Shown here piece by piece: positions 1 to 7,821 of a stretch of 24,496 nt of DNA. Made by a program: the position numbers and the translations under genes. Where the stretch lies: positions 1-24,496 of the forward strand of contig WJIO01000144.1 of the NCBI GenBank assembly GCA_014730235.1, read 5' to 3'. The stretch is from Candidatus Poribacteria bacterium (GTDB lineage: Bacteria; Poribacteria; DTPJ01; WJIO01). Every line of letters begins with the position of its first letter. Within the stretch, counting starts at the first letter, position 1. The notes under the pieces are model-generated. The model was not told where the DNA came from and did no database searches. It was given only the letters and a program-made list of their open reading frames with translations.

Positions 1-1
1 G

Positions 2-550
2 GAGAGGGAGACAACAGCACCTTACGAAAGGCGTTTGGAAAAGGCAAAGGGCACAGCACTGCATACTACATATCAGGCCCAATTGTATATGGTGCAGGAT
101 GCCGATTTCCGGGAGGATATGCTTTCCCTGTATGAGCGAAGTCTAAAGGCTGGAATGGAGCGCTTTGGTTCTTACAATGAAAAGCTTCAGGAACTGACCA
201 GAGGTTTTTTCTATGCAATATCTGACCAGGATATGGAGCAATTCACTGCTCTGTATGGAACATACAGGAACGCTTCTTCTGACAAAAGTGAGGATATTCT
301 CAAAAAGGCAAAGCCGGAATATGCCCAACTGGCAAAGAAAGTATACGCCTTTGAGCAGGAATACAAGGACATTATCCAGAGGGATATCGTCAACGTGCGG
401 GAGAATATCCACAAGGATCTGTTTCGGGAGCCATTAGACAAAGATGCCGATGTTCTGAAACAGGAAGAGTATGGGATTCTCTTCCCTTACCTGCATGTGG
501 TAAAGACTCTATATTCCCTCATTGATGCCAGAACTGGTTATATTGACTGA
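2..550 (+). CDS. C-terminal part of an unknown protein (5' end outside window)
   Basis: The reading frame is open from base 2 to the TGA at 548-550, so this is most likely the tail of a longer gene. A TTG at 35 is possible as a start but has no ribosome binding site. The roughly 180 visible residues are charged, largely helical in appearance, and rich in Glu, Lys and aromatic residues, with no cysteine pattern, membrane segment or motif that I recognise. It lies just upstream of an excisionase and integrase on the same strand, so it probably belongs to the same integrative element and could be a replication or cargo protein. No function can be assigned. Confidence 0.6.
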   Translation, partial: ERETTAPYERRLEKAKGTALHTTYQAQLYMVQDADFREDMLSLYERSLKAGMERFGSYNEKLQELTRGFFYAISDQDMEQFTALYGTYRNASSDKSEDILKKAKPEYAQLAKKVYAFEQEYKDIIQRDIVNVRENIHKDLFREPLDKDADVLKQEEYGILFPYLHVVKTLYSLIDARTGYID

Positions 551-706
551 TATAACTTCAGTTTCAGAAGGCTTTTTCTTTAGTTTTGGCAAGTGAAAGT
601 GAAATTGAGAATTAAATTATGGGGTACTTGGATACCAACTTGTTCCTTAACACAAAGTATTTTCTTTGAGTATATTACTTACAGTTCTGAATGGGGGTGT
701 ATATAT

Positions 707-1000
707 ATGAAGGACGATATTAGAGATTCAGCTGTTGACAATGCAGTGCGAAACGACTATCATTCTGGGATACTTGGAGATGGTGAGAATCTGTCAACAG
801 CAGAAAACAGGTTGTTGACTGTCCAAGAGATCTGTGAACTCCTGAAGGTATCCAAAACCTACATCTACTCGCTGACCAGTCAGAAGAAGATTCCGCATAT
901 CAAGATGCATGGACACTTGAGATTCAGACAGTCAGCCATAGATGAATGGTTGAGATCCAAGGAGATTCACGATGCCGAATATTTATCAACGGAAAAATAA
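707..1000 (+). CDS. Excisionase-like helix-turn-helix DNA-binding protein
   Basis: A 97-residue protein. Its C-terminal half (about residues 40-88) matches the excisionase-family helix-turn-helix fold: LLTVQEICELLKVSKTYIYS, then a basic wing (KIPHIKMHGHLRFRQSAIDEWL). In such proteins the domain binds DNA near attachment sites or promoters and steers the integrase toward excision. I chose the ATG at 707, preceded by a purine-rich GGGGG stretch (692-698), over the upstream GTG at 593, which would add 38 residues unlike the family and has no ribosome binding site. Its end overlaps the integrase start by 29 bases, which suggests coupled translation. It could equally be a small transcriptional regulator of the element. 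Confidence 0.8.
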   Translation: MKDDIRDSAVDNAVRNDYHSGILGDGENLSTAENRLLTVQEICELLKVSKTYIYSLTSQKKIPHIKMHGHLRFRQSAIDEWLRSKEIHDAEYLSTEK

Positions 1001-2009
1001 AAGGACTGCCAAATGGAGCGTATATGTTGTTTTTCCTAACGGACAAAGATTTAGACGCACTGTTGGCACAAAGAAGGAAGCCGAAAGGGTACAGCGGAAA
1101 CTCGAAGCTGAGATAGTTGAGGGCAAATGGGAACTCTGGCTGAAGGAAGATATAACTTTTTCTGATTTAGTTGAGGGATATCTTGAATATTCCAGTACAA
1201 CAAAAGCCAGAAGCACTTCCAGAGGCGATAAATGCAGGATCAATAAACATTTGCTGCCACATTTCGGCAAGATCCCGTTGAGCCAGATAACCCCGCAGAT
1301 GCTTGAGAACTATAAGCAGAAACGGGTAAAGGAAGGTGCAGCACCGGTTACAGTTAATCATGATTTGTCAAACCTCTCACATATGTTTAAAATGGCAATT
1401 CGCTGGGGTTACATTGATAAGAATGCTGCTTCCAGTGTTGAGAGGATGAAAGTTACGAAAAATCTGCCGAGATTCCTCAATCAGGAGGAGATACAACGGC
1501 TTATCGAAGCCGCAGAAGGATCATATATTCATCCGCTTATTGTCACAGCTCTGCATACAGGGATGAGAAAAGGCGAGTTGTTTAACCTTAAATGGATGGA
1601 TATTGATTTTGATCGACGGACTGTAACTATCCAGTCCAAATCTGATTGGCACACCAAAAACTATAAATCCAGGATGATACAACTGACGCCTGTTCTGTAT
1701 AACATTCTTAGGGAGCATAGGGAACGATCAGGATTAAGCGAATATGTTTTCACCTATTGCGGCAAGAAGCTCAAGAGCAATATCAAGAGGACCTGGTCAG
1801 GCGTATTAGGGAAAGCAGGCCTAGAGAGAGTTACTCTCCACACCCTGAGACATACTTTTGCTTCACATTTGGTAATGGCTGGAGTTGCACTCAGGGAAGT
1901 CCAGGAACTGATGGGGCACCAGAGTTATGAGACGACTTTACTATATGCTCATGTGGCGGAGGAGCATTCGAAAAAAAAGGTTCTTCAACTGCCTTATGCA
2001 GGTGGTTGA
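972..2009 (+). CDS. Tyrosine recombinase (phage/ICE-type integrase)
   Basis: A 345-residue site-specific recombinase that cuts and rejoins DNA through a covalent tyrosine intermediate. Residues 1-60 form an AP2-like arm-binding region (YQRKNKRTAKWSVYVVFPNG). Residues 65-150 are the SAM-like core-binding domain. The catalytic domain follows with the expected residues: Arg in TALHTGMRKGEL, Lys near QSKSDWHTKN, His and Arg in LHTLRHTFASH, His in LMGHQSYETT, and the nucleophile Tyr in LLYAHV. The length is normal for the family. It overlaps the excisionase gene and ends 100 bases from the 3' end of tRNA-Arg, the usual layout when a tRNA gene is the integration site. It looks intact and probably active. 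Confidence 0.93.
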   Translation: MPNIYQRKNKRTAKWSVYVVFPNGQRFRRTVGTKKEAERVQRKLEAEIVEGKWELWLKEDITFSDLVEGYLEYSSTTKARSTSRGDKCRINKHLLPHFGKIPLSQITPQMLENYKQKRVKEGAAPVTVNHDLSNLSHMFKMAIRWGYIDKNAASSVERMKVTKNLPRFLNQEEIQRLIEAAEGSYIHPLIVTALHTGMRKGELFNLKWMDIDFDRRTVTIQSKSDWHTKNYKSRMIQLTPVLYNILREHRERSGLSEYVFTYCGKKLKSNIKRTWSGVLGKAGLERVTLHTLRHTFASHLVMAGVALREVQELMGHQSYETTLLYAHVAEEHSKKKVLQLPYAGG

Positions 2010-2130
2010 GGAACGTCTCTGCCACGTATATGCCACAAACAGCAGGTTTTTTGACTCACTTCAGGATAAATAAAGCGCCGTAAAAGCCTACGGCGCTTCA
2101 CTTTGTGTTTGGTATGCCTGGTCGGATTCG
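2010..2130. other. Probable attachment-site region at the element/tRNA-Arg junction
   Basis: The stretch between the integrase stop and the T-arm of tRNA-Arg is where the element-chromosome junction should lie. A short direct repeat, GCCAC, occurs at about 2020 and 2035 and might be part of an integrase arm site. The likely crossover core is the tRNA 3' half from 2110 onward. The second copy of that core would be to the left of this window: I find no repeat of the tRNA 3' end in bases 1-2000. This is inferred from gene order. Confidence 0.4.
2073..2098 (-). terminator. Intrinsic terminator after tRNA-Arg
   Basis: A perfect 10-bp stem (AAGCGCCGTA at 2073-2082 with TACGGCGCTT at 2089-2098) encloses a 6-base loop. 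On the minus strand it is followed by a T-rich run (TTTATTTATCC), so it terminates transcription of tRNA-Arg. It may also act weakly on read-through from the integrase side. Confidence 0.75.
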
Positions 2131-2186
2131 AACCGACGGCCTTTAGATCCGGAGTCTAACGCTCTATCCATCTGAGCTACAGGCAC
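2110..2186 (-). tRNA. tRNA-Arg (anticodon CCG)
   Basis: On the minus strand a full cloverleaf is visible. The acceptor stem GTGCCTG pairs with CAGGCAT (one G-T pair at the end). The anticodon stem TTAGA/TCTAA holds loop CTCCGGA, giving anticodon CCG for codon CGG. The T arm carries TTCGAAT, the discriminator base is A, and CCA is encoded (2110-2112). The integrase next to its 3' end suggests that this gene is an integration target that the element rebuilds on insertion. Confidence 0.97.
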
Positions 2187-2205
2187 ATAATTGTATATAT
2201 AAAAA

Positions 2206-2234
2206 AGAATAGCATATTTTGATTTATAAATCAA
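2206..2234 (-). promoter_or_regulatory. Sigma70-type promoter of tRNA-Arg
   Basis: On the minus strand TTGATT (2234-2229), a 17-base spacer and TATTCT (2211-2206) are present, with an extended -10 TGC just before the -10 box. The expected start is about 12 bases before the mature tRNA 5' end at 2186. Confidence 0.7.
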
Positions 2235-2250
2235 GAAAAAGTTGTTGGAA

Positions 2251-2514
2251 CCCAAACATAAATTTACATTCCTGTGTTATTACGAAGAATGGGGTGACGA
2301 AGCAATAACATATATAGTAAGTTTTTAGTCTTTATCAGAGGTTTTGGCTCTTCCGGCTTGAGTGTGGAAGTGTAAAAAACATTGTCCAATTAAGATATCC
2401 TCTGTTTGTCATTTCTGCGAAAGCAGGAATGACAAGCTGAGAAAACTTTCAAATTATTACCATACTCAAGCCGGAAGAGCCAAAGTTTTCACGGACATAA
2501 ATTTTATGATTGGG
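2251..2514. repeat. Nested palindromic repeat, copy 1
   Basis: Three palindromes lie inside one another. The outermost arms are CCCAAACATAAATTTACATT (from 2251) and its imperfect reverse complement ending at 2514. The middle arms are a perfect 21-bp inverted repeat (2343-2363 with 2464-2484, core GGCTCTTCCGGCTTGAGT). The innermost is a hairpin at 2408-2433 with arms close to GTCATTCCTGC around GAAA. The left interval also holds a degraded motif resembling CATTGCGAGGAGCG..CGAAGCAATC, a repeat type seen in many bacteria. Related copies lie at 11294-11522 and 20749-20903. There is no open frame of its own, so it is a non-coding, MITE-like or REP-like element. It sits between tRNA-Arg and the trp promoter. 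Confidence 0.85.
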
Positions 2515-2529
2515 CTTGGATTTTTATTC

Positions 2530-2558
2530 TTGACTTATTTAATATTTTCTGGTATTCT
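2530..2558 (+). promoter_or_regulatory. Promoter of the trp leader/operon
   Basis: TTGACT (2530-2535), a 17-base spacer and TATTCT (2553-2558), with an extended -10 TGG immediately upstream. Transcription would start near 2565, giving a leader RNA of about 45 bases before the leader peptide and about 250 bases before the first enzyme gene. Confidence 0.7.
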
Positions 2559-2611
2559 CTATATCAGAATTAATCCTTGTTCATATAATCATTTAAAGCA
2601 GAGGGCACTTA

Positions 2612-2713
2612 ATGTTGATTTCGTTTGCCAATCAAACCAATTTTAATATTAATAACTATTGGCGCTGGTATTGGCGATTTGAAATCTTAATGTGCCCGGA
2701 TGAAAGTGTTTAA
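2612..2713 (+). CDS. trpL: trp operon leader peptide
   Basis: A 33-codon reading frame begins at ATG 2612, preceded by GAGGG at 2601-2605, and stops with TAA at 2711-2713. Residues 16-23 are YWRWYWRF: three Trp codons (2660-2662, 2666-2668, 2672-2674) within five codons, far above chance and typical of a trp leader peptide. It follows a good promoter and precedes an antiterminator/terminator pair and tryptophan genes. The peptide itself is presumably discarded; ribosome stalling at the Trp codons when charged tRNA-Trp is scarce is the signal. The last Trp codon ends 12 bases before the antiterminator arm begins, so a stalled ribosome would leave that arm free, whereas a ribosome reaching the stop would cover it. 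Confidence 0.93.
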   Translation: MLISFANQTNFNINNYWRWYWRFEILMCPDESV

Positions 2714-2762
2714 CTAGAACTAATTTTCATTCAATAATTATAAAAAGCCGCGGGCACATTAA
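2687..2762 (+). promoter_or_regulatory. Trp attenuator: antiterminator pairing
   Basis: TTAATGTGCCCG (2687-2698, inside the last codons of the leader peptide) is perfectly complementary over 12 bases to CGGGCACATTAA (2751-2762). The second segment is also the 5' half of the terminator hairpin, so the two structures exclude each other. A weaker pairing between GGCGC (2661-2665, among the Trp codons) and GTGCC (2692-2696) could act as the 1:2 protector hairpin. This reproduces the four-segment logic of ribosome-mediated attenuation. Confidence 0.88.
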
Positions 2763-2782
2763 AAAGTGTCAGCGGCTTTTTT
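2742..2782 (+). terminator. Trp attenuator: intrinsic terminator
   Basis: AAAAAGCCGC (2742-2751) pairs with GCGGCTTTTT (2772-2781), with a GC-rich 5-bp heart (GCCGC/GCGGC). A small inner hairpin (ACATT with AGTGT, about 2756-2769) and a T run at 2777-2782 complete it. It lies between the leader stop codon and the first enzyme start at 2814 and would end transcription when tryptophan is plentiful. Confidence 0.88.
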
Positions 2783-2813
2783 GTTTGTCAGATCTGACAG
2801 AAGGGGCAGCAAA

Positions 2814-3629
2814 ATGATCGGAAAACAAATCAGAATGGAGCGGATTATAAATCGCGCAACAGAAAAAACTATAATAATTCCTATGGATCACGGTGTTACA
2901 TTGGGGCCTATACACGGTATTACTGATATGGGTAAGACCGTTGATCTGGTGGCCAAAGGTGGTGCAAACGCAGTGGTAGGGCACATGGGTCTGGCCCTTC
3001 ACGGACATCGGGGCTACGGAAGAGATGTGGGTTTAATACTGCACTTGTCGGCCAGTACGTGCCTGAGTCCAGATCCAAATAGTAAAGTCCTTGTAAACTC
3101 CGTCGAACGGGCTATAAAAATGGGTGCTGATGGTGTATCTGTTCATATAAACATTGGTTCAGAAAACGAATCTGATATGCTGATGGATCTGGGAATGATC
3201 TCCCAGCAGTGTATTGATTGGGGAATGCCATTACTGGCCATGATGTATGCCCGGGGGCCAAATATTAAAGACGAAAATGCTGTAGAAGTAGTAAAGATTG
3301 CTGCAAGAGTTGGGGCGGAATTAGGCGCGGATATAATCAAAACCTCATACACAGGTGATCCGGATTCGTTCAGGGAAGTTGTAGATGGATGTCCTGCACC
3401 AGTAGTCATAGCCGGTGGATCAAAGTTGGGTGATCTTAAAACCCTTAAAATGATCGAAGGGGCAATGCAAGCCGGTTGTGCAGGTCTTTCTATAGGTAGA
3501 AATGCTTTCCAGCATGAACATCCTGATAGGTTAGTCCGGGCAGCCTGTGCTATAGTTCACGAAAAATCCACGGCGGAAGAGGCTATGAAACTTCTGGATG
3601 TTCCTGTGGAAGATGATTATTGTAATTAA
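2814..3629 (+). CDS. 2-amino-3,7-dideoxy-D-threo-hept-6-ulosonate (ADTH) synthase, archaeal-type aromatic pathway enzyme
   Basis: A 271-residue class I aldolase-type TIM barrel. The family joins L-aspartate semialdehyde to a 6-deoxy-5-ketofructose-1-phosphate-type donor to make ADTH, which enters the shikimate pathway at dehydroquinate in organisms without DAHP synthase. Visible family marks are [14 protein letters not shown] (Asp25), [22 protein letters not shown] (Tyr145), the Schiff-base Lys176 in [11 protein letters not shown], and [10 protein letters not shown]. Similarity to the Methanocaldococcus enzyme, recalled from memory, runs nearly full length. The start is ATG 2814 with AAGGGG upstream; an in-frame GTG at 2766 lies inside the terminator. 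It is the first gene after the Trp attenuator and is followed 14 bases later by trpC. An annotation as fructose-bisphosphate aldolase (FbaB/DhnA) is possible, but motifs and context favour the aromatic role. Confidence 0.87.
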   Translation: MIGKQIRMERIINRATEKTIIIPMDHGVTLGPIHGITDMGKTVDLVAKGGANAVVGHMGLALHGHRGYGRDVGLILHLSASTCLSPDPNSKVLVNSVERAIKMGADGVSVHINIGSENESDMLMDLGMISQQCIDWGMPLLAMMYARGPNIKDENAVEVVKIAARVGAELGADIIKTSYTGDPDSFREVVDGCPAPVVIAGGSKLGDLKTLKMIEGAMQAGCAGLSIGRNAFQHEHPDRLVRAACAIVHEKSTAEEAMKLLDVPVEDDYCN

Positions 3630-3643
3630 AGGTTATTTCTGTT

Positions 3644-4423
3644 ATGATTCTGGATAAAATTGTCGCTCAAAAAAGGTTGGAAGTTAATAAACAAAAACAA
3701 ACCTTCCCTTTAAACGAAATAAAGTGTAAAATTTATGATACAGATGATATGCGAGATTTCAAAAATGCCATATCATCTTTGGGTAAGGTAAATCTTATAG
3801 CCGAGATAAAAAAGGCTTCACCATCAAGGGGCATTATTCGTCAAGATTTTGATCCAGAGGCAATTGCTGATATATACGAGAACAATGGCGCTGCTGCCAT
3901 ATCAGTTCTCACGGATAAAAAATTCTTCCAGGGTGAGTTAGCCTTCCTGAAAAAAGTTCGCAGTGTGACTGATAGTATTCCCCTTCTGCGTAAAGATTTT
4001 ATAATTGATGAATATCAGATATATCAGTCCAGATTAGCCGGTGCCGATGCTATTTTATTGATAGCGGCGATTCTGGATATTGAAAAAATGAAAAGCTTTT
4101 TGGATACAGCTTACAGCCTACAACTGGATTGCCTTGTAGAAGTGCATACTATTGAAGAGTTAGATACGGTATTAAATACTAATGCGGAAATTATCGGTAT
4201 TAATAACCGAAACCTCAAGACTTTTGAAACTGATATTCATACAACGGAAAAACTTGCTAAAAGGATACCCCGGGATAAGGTTATAGTAAGCGAAAGCGGT
4301 ATATTCACTAAAAGTCATGTTGATATTCTCAGAGGTTGCGGCGTAAATGCTATGTTAGTTGGTGAGTCGCTCATGCGAAGCGATGACATTGGCCTTAAAA
4401 TAAGGCAATTAACTTCACATTAA
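3644..4423 (+). CDS. trpC: Indole-3-glycerol phosphate synthase
   Basis: A 259-residue single-domain TIM barrel that closes the indole ring of tryptophan from carboxyphenylamino-deoxyribulose phosphate, with loss of CO2. The family residues are in place: Glu54 and Lys56 in [11 protein letters not shown], Lys117 in LLRKDFIID, Glu166 in LVEVH, Asn in [10 protein letters not shown], Ser in VSESGI, and the phosphate-binding LVGESLM near the end. The length is normal and there is no fused TrpF domain. It is the second gene of the attenuator-controlled operon, 14 bases after the ADTH synthase and 25 before trpB2. Its ribosome binding site is weak, so translation may depend partly on the gene before it. 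Confidence 0.96.
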   Translation: MILDKIVAQKRLEVNKQKQTFPLNEIKCKIYDTDDMRDFKNAISSLGKVNLIAEIKKASPSRGIIRQDFDPEAIADIYENNGAAAISVLTDKKFFQGELAFLKKVRSVTDSIPLLRKDFIIDEYQIYQSRLAGADAILLIAAILDIEKMKSFLDTAYSLQLDCLVEVHTIEELDTVLNTNAEIIGINNRNLKTFETDIHTTEKLAKRIPRDKVIVSESGIFTKSHVDILRGCGVNAMLVGESLMRSDDIGLKIRQLTSH

Positions 4424-4448
4424 TTTTAATCTATATAAGGAGAACCAA

Positions 4449-5816
4449 ATGCCAGACAGAACCAAGTTCATACTTGATGAAAAATCAATACCTGCCCAAT
4501 GGTATAACATACAGGCAGATTTGCCGGAACCACTTCCTCCTCCTTTGCATCCGGCAACAGGAAATCCGGTAGGGCCCGATGACCTGGCCCCATTGTTCCC
4601 AATGGAACTGATCAAGCAAGAGGTAAGTACCGAAAGATGGATCGATGTACCCGGTGAAATTCTGGATGTATACAAGCTGTGGAGACCAACCACATTATTC
4701 AGGGCGCATAACCTTGAAAAAGCTCTGGATACACCGGCCAGAATATTCTATAAATACGAGGGAACAAGTCCTCCCGGAAGCCACAAACCTAATACCGCTG
4801 TCGCTCAGGCCTATTACAACGAAAAAGAGGGCATCAAGCGTATTACTACTGAAACGGGAGCCGGTCAGTGGGGAAGTGCCCTTTCTTTTGGCGGCGCTTG
4901 TTTTGATGTGGAGATCAAGGTCTACATGGTGGCCATAAGTTATCATCAAAAACCCTATCGTCGTATAATGATGGAGGCCTGGGGTGGTAAATGTGTACCC
5001 AGTCCCAGCAACGAAACCAACGCCGGAAGAACCATGCTTGAAAAAGATCCTGACTCCCCCGGCAGCCTTGGTCTGGCAATAAGCGAAGCTGTGGAGGAAG
5101 CCGTATCCCGTGAAGACACCCATTATTCTCTAGGAAGTGTGCTTAACCATGTTCTGCTTCACCAAACAGTTATAGGCCAGGAAGCCAAAGAACAGATGGA
5201 AATGGCCGGGTTTTATCCAGATATTATCGTAGGTTGCGTCGGCGGCGGATCAAACGCAGCCGGTATGTATCTGCCTTTCCTGAAGGATAAGATTGATGGC
5301 AAAAAGCCCGACCTTCGCATTATCAATGTTGAACCGGCAAGCTGTCCAACCCTGACAAGGGGACCATATACCTATGACTTTGGTGATGTAGCAGGAATGA
5401 CCCCTCTGCTGAAGATGTTCACCCTTGGTCATGATTTCATTCCGCCTCCTGTACATGCCGGCGGACTTCGCTATCATGGTATGGCCCCGATAATATGTCA
5501 TCTTCATAATCTAGGACTTGTAGAAGCTGTATCCGTACATCAGCTTGAGACCTTTGAAGCTGGTGTATTGTTTGCCAAAACCGAAGGTATAATCAGCGCG
5601 CCTGAGACAAATCATGCAATAAGGGCTGGTATTGACGAAGCTCTTAAATGCAAGAAAAGTGGTGAAGCTAAAACCATACTTATTGCCCATAGCGGTCATG
5701 GTCATGTTGATATGGCAGCTTATCAGGCCTACTTTGAGGGTAAGCTTCATAATTATGATTACCCCGAAGAAAAGATAAAGGAATCACTTTCACACCTGCC
5801 AAAAGTAGGTGATTAA
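4449..5816 (+). CDS. trpB2: TrpB2-type tryptophan synthase beta chain
   Basis: A 455-residue PLP enzyme of the TrpB2 (TrpB-like) group, longer than classical TrpB because of extra N-terminal and internal segments. It carries the substrate-proximal RPTTLFRA, the PLP lysine Lys113 in [33 protein letters not shown], the phosphate-binding [11 protein letters not shown] and the closing HSGHGHVD motif. TrpB2 proteins make tryptophan from indole and serine and usually lack the contact residues that bind TrpA, so they may salvage indole or work alone. A strong AAGGAG (4437-4442) precedes the ATG. It is followed by a strong hairpin and then by classical trpB. No trpA is seen in the window. Confidence 0.92.
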   Translation: MPDRTKFILDEKSIPAQWYNIQADLPEPLPPPLHPATGNPVGPDDLAPLFPMELIKQEVSTERWIDVPGEILDVYKLWRPTTLFRAHNLEKALDTPARIFYKYEGTSPPGSHKPNTAVAQAYYNEKEGIKRITTETGAGQWGSALSFGGACFDVEIKVYMVAISYHQKPYRRIMMEAWGGKCVPSPSNETNAGRTMLEKDPDSPGSLGLAISEAVEEAVSREDTHYSLGSVLNHVLLHQTVIGQEAKEQMEMAGFYPDIIVGCVGGGSNAAGMYLPFLKDKIDGKKPDLRIINVEPASCPTLTRGPYTYDFGDVAGMTPLLKMFTLGHDFIPPPVHAGGLRYHGMAPIICHLHNLGLVEAVSVHQLETFEAGVLFAKTEGIISAPETNHAIRAGIDEALKCKKSGEAKTILIAHSGHGHVDMAAYQAYFEGKLHNYDYPEEKIKESLSHLPKVGD

Positions 5817-5822
5817 TAAGTT

Positions 5823-5859
5823 TATTTGGTTCGGGTATAAAATATACCCGAACCAAATA
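5823..5859 (+). other. Strong hairpin between trpB2 and trpB
   Basis: A perfect 17-bp inverted repeat (5823-5839 with 5843-5859, core TTTGGTTCGGGTATA) has a 3-base AAA loop. It starts just after the trpB2 stop and ends 27 bases before the trpB start. The bases after it (TTTAAGAAAATC) are only weakly T-rich, so it may be an inefficient terminator, an mRNA stabiliser or a processing site that sets different levels of the two beta chains. Confidence 0.7.
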
Positions 5860-5886
5860 TTTAAGAAAATCATTTGGAGTTAAATT

Positions 5887-7074
5887 ATGTTGCCAGACGA
5901 AAGGGGACATTTCGGAATTTACGGAGGTCGGTTCGTACCCGAAACCCTTATGACTGCTCTGCTGGAACTGGAAGAAGCTTATATTAAAGCAAAAGCAGAC
6001 AGCAAATTTCACGAGGAACTTGATTACTACCTGCAGGAATATGCAGGCAGACCCAATCCCCTGTATTATGCGGAAAAACTGACAGAATATCTGGGCGGAG
6101 CTAAGATATATCTCAAGCGGGAAGACCTTAATCATACCGGTTCACATAAAATAAACAACACTCTGGGTCAGGCTTTATTAGCCCGTAGAATGGGAAAAGA
6201 TCGTATTATAGCTGAAACCGGCGCTGGACAGCACGGCGTCGCTGTGGCCACCGTTGCAGCCATATTCGGATTTGACTGCGAAGTCTACATGGGTGATGAG
6301 GATATAGAACGCCAGGCCATAAACGTCTTTCGCATGAAGCTTTTAGGAACTAAGGTTGTGCCAGTATCATCAGGAACCAAAACCCTTAAAGATGCCATAA
6401 ACGAATCATTCCGGGATTGGGTTACAAATGTTCATAATACATATCTCATGGTTGGCTCGGTAGTTTGCGCTCATCCATATCCTGTAATGGTTCGGGATTT
6501 CCAATCTGTCATAGGTAAGGAAGTTAAAACTCAGATAATGGAAAAAGAAGGTCGTTTGCCCGATTACCTGTTAGCTTGTGTAGGCGGTGGAAGCAATTCC
6601 ATGGGGCTTTTTTATCCATTTTACGAAGATAAAGAAGTTAAACTTGTTGGAGTAGAAGCCGGTGGACTGGGACTTAAAACCTTGAAGCATGGGGCATCCC
6701 TGACAGCAGGAACAAGAGGGGTACTTCATGGCAGTATGTGCCATATATTGCAGGATGACGACGGCCAGATAATGCCAACCCATTCGGTATCTGCTGGTCT
6801 GGACTATCCCGGAGTTGGCCCCGAACATAGCTTCTTTAAAGAGAGCAACAGGGCAGAATATGTATCAATTACCGATGAAGAAGCCCTGGAAGCCTTCAAA
6901 CTGCTTTCCGAGCAGGAAGGTATTATCCCAGCGCTGGAATCGGCCCATGCCGTTGCCCATGCCATGAAAATGGCCCCAAAGCTTGATCCTTCTGAGATAA
7001 TAGTTATATGTCTTTCAGGTCGTGGTGATAAGGATGTTCAGACTGTCATTAAGCTTCTTTCAGAAGAGATTTAA
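5887..7074 (+). CDS. trpB: Tryptophan synthase beta chain (classical TrpB1)
   Basis: A 395-residue PLP enzyme that condenses indole with serine, normally in complex with TrpA. All hallmarks are present: [16 protein letters not shown] at the N-terminus, the PLP lysine Lys88 in [23 protein letters not shown], the phosphate loop [18 protein letters not shown], and the C-terminal CLSGRGDKD. The N-terminus and length match the TrpA-interacting class, so a TrpA is expected elsewhere in the genome. GGAG lies upstream of the ATG (5875-5880). It is the last gene of the operon; a palindrome at 7091-7116 separates it from the oppositely oriented ThuA-like gene. Confidence 0.97.
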   Translation: MLPDERGHFGIYGGRFVPETLMTALLELEEAYIKAKADSKFHEELDYYLQEYAGRPNPLYYAEKLTEYLGGAKIYLKREDLNHTGSHKINNTLGQALLARRMGKDRIIAETGAGQHGVAVATVAAIFGFDCEVYMGDEDIERQAINVFRMKLLGTKVVPVSSGTKTLKDAINESFRDWVTNVHNTYLMVGSVVCAHPYPVMVRDFQSVIGKEVKTQIMEKEGRLPDYLLACVGGGSNSMGLFYPFYEDKEVKLVGVEAGGLGLKTLKHGASLTAGTRGVLHGSMCHILQDDDGQIMPTHSVSAGLDYPGVGPEHSFFKESNRAEYVSITDEEALEAFKLLSEQEGIIPALESAHAVAHAMKMAPKLDPSEIIVICLSGRGDKDVQTVIKLLSEEI

Positions 7075-7090
7075 ATTCTATGGGGTTTAG

Positions 7091-7116
7091 CATGGGCACG
7101 TTTCAACGTGCCCATG
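7091..7116. terminator. Hairpin between convergent trpB and thuA-like genes
   Basis: CATGGGCACGT (7091-7101) and ACGTGCCCATG (7106-7116) form an 11-bp perfect stem with loop TTCA, placed in the 50 bases between two convergent genes. Neither side has a clean T run, so bidirectional termination is inferred from position and stem strength. Confidence 0.6.
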
Positions 7117-7125
7117 AATAAAATA

Positions 7126-7755
7126 TTATTCTCCGGCTGAGGCTGCCCATAGGGCCCCGCGCTGAAGAAGAAGCTTAAAGTTTTCATCCCGGCAGGAGTC
7201 GGGATTATGTCCCAGGGCCAGATAAAAAATGCGACCTTTGCCCCAGTCCTTGGTCCACGCCACCGGCATGGCCGTTCCCTTCCACAAAGCAGAAGCCAAT
7301 ACGTTTACACGCGGGTCATAATTTGTAATGTACTGCTCATCAGTAACCATGAATTCATCCAAACCTTCTGTTATGGGATGATCGCTTTCCACAACGCTGA
7401 CCTGATACTGGCGATAACGGGGATGGGTTATAAAATAACCGCCAACCATCGCCCGGTATGCCGGGTCTTCCCTGAAAGAATCGGCGGCAGAATGAATACC
7501 CACATAGCCTTTACCGGATTTAATGAAGTTGGAAAGCCCATCTCTCTGGGCGTCGGTTATTTCACCTATGGTGTAATAGAAAATTATCAGGTCATAGGGG
7601 TCAAGATTAGGCGCAACTAAAGCATCCAGATCGTCTTCCACATAAGTCAGATCAAAATCCTTTTCTTCTGACATTGCCTCCATAATAGCCTCTCCACAAC
7701 CCTTAGCATCGTGGATTTCTCCGCCTGCAAACACGAGAGTCTTTATTTTACCCAT
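7126..7755 (-). CDS. ThuA-like domain protein
   Basis: A 209-residue cytoplasmic protein made of one ThuA-like domain, a class I glutamine amidotransferase-like fold. Features are KTLVFAGGEIHDAKG at the N-terminus, PYDLIIFYYTIGEIT, the GKGYVGIHSAADSF nucleophile-elbow region where a catalytic Cys is replaced by His-Ser, GGYFITHPRYRQY, and the closing WGKGRIFYLALGH. ThuA relatives are linked to trehalose and other sugar use, but their chemistry is poorly known. The ATG at 7755 is preceded by AAAGGAGA. It lies 66 bases after selA on the same strand; TATAAT at 7813-7808 (minus) in that gap could give it its own promoter, though the -35 is poor. The exact substrate cannot be told. Confidence 0.88.
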   Translation of the reverse strand: MGKIKTLVFAGGEIHDAKGCGEAIMEAMSEEKDFDLTYVEDDLDALVAPNLDPYDLIIFYYTIGEITDAQRDGLSNFIKSGKGYVGIHSAADSFREDPAYRAMVGGYFITHPRYRQYQVSVVESDHPITEGLDEFMVTDEQYITNYDPRVNVLASALWKGTAMPVAWTKDWGKGRIFYLALGHNPDSCRDENFKLLLQRGALWAASAGE

Positions 7756-7821
7756 TTCTGGTCTCCTTTTTTCATTGTATTTCAGTAAGATAAAACCAAC
7801 GAAGGGTATTATATCATACAG

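Noticed and set aside
593-706. GTG start giving a longer excisionase-like protein
   Set aside because: There is no ribosome binding site and the added 38 residues do not look like the family; ATG 707 fits better.
2362-2646. Open frame of 94 codons with several cysteines on the plus strand
   Set aside because: It runs across repeat copy 1, the trp promoter and the leader start, has no ribosome binding site, and conflicts with the well supported trp leader peptide in another frame.
2766-2813. Upstream GTG start for the ADTH synthase
   Set aside because: It would begin inside the attenuator terminator; ATG 2814 has AAGGGG and matches the family N-terminus.
5680-6135. 151-codon minus-strand frame opposite trpB2 and trpB
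   Set aside because: It spans two genes and a hairpin on the opposite strand and shows no domain; it is a shadow.
7207-7620. 137-codon plus-strand frame opposite the ThuA-like gene
   Set aside because: It is antisense to a gene with clear family motifs and has no ribosome binding site or recognisable content.
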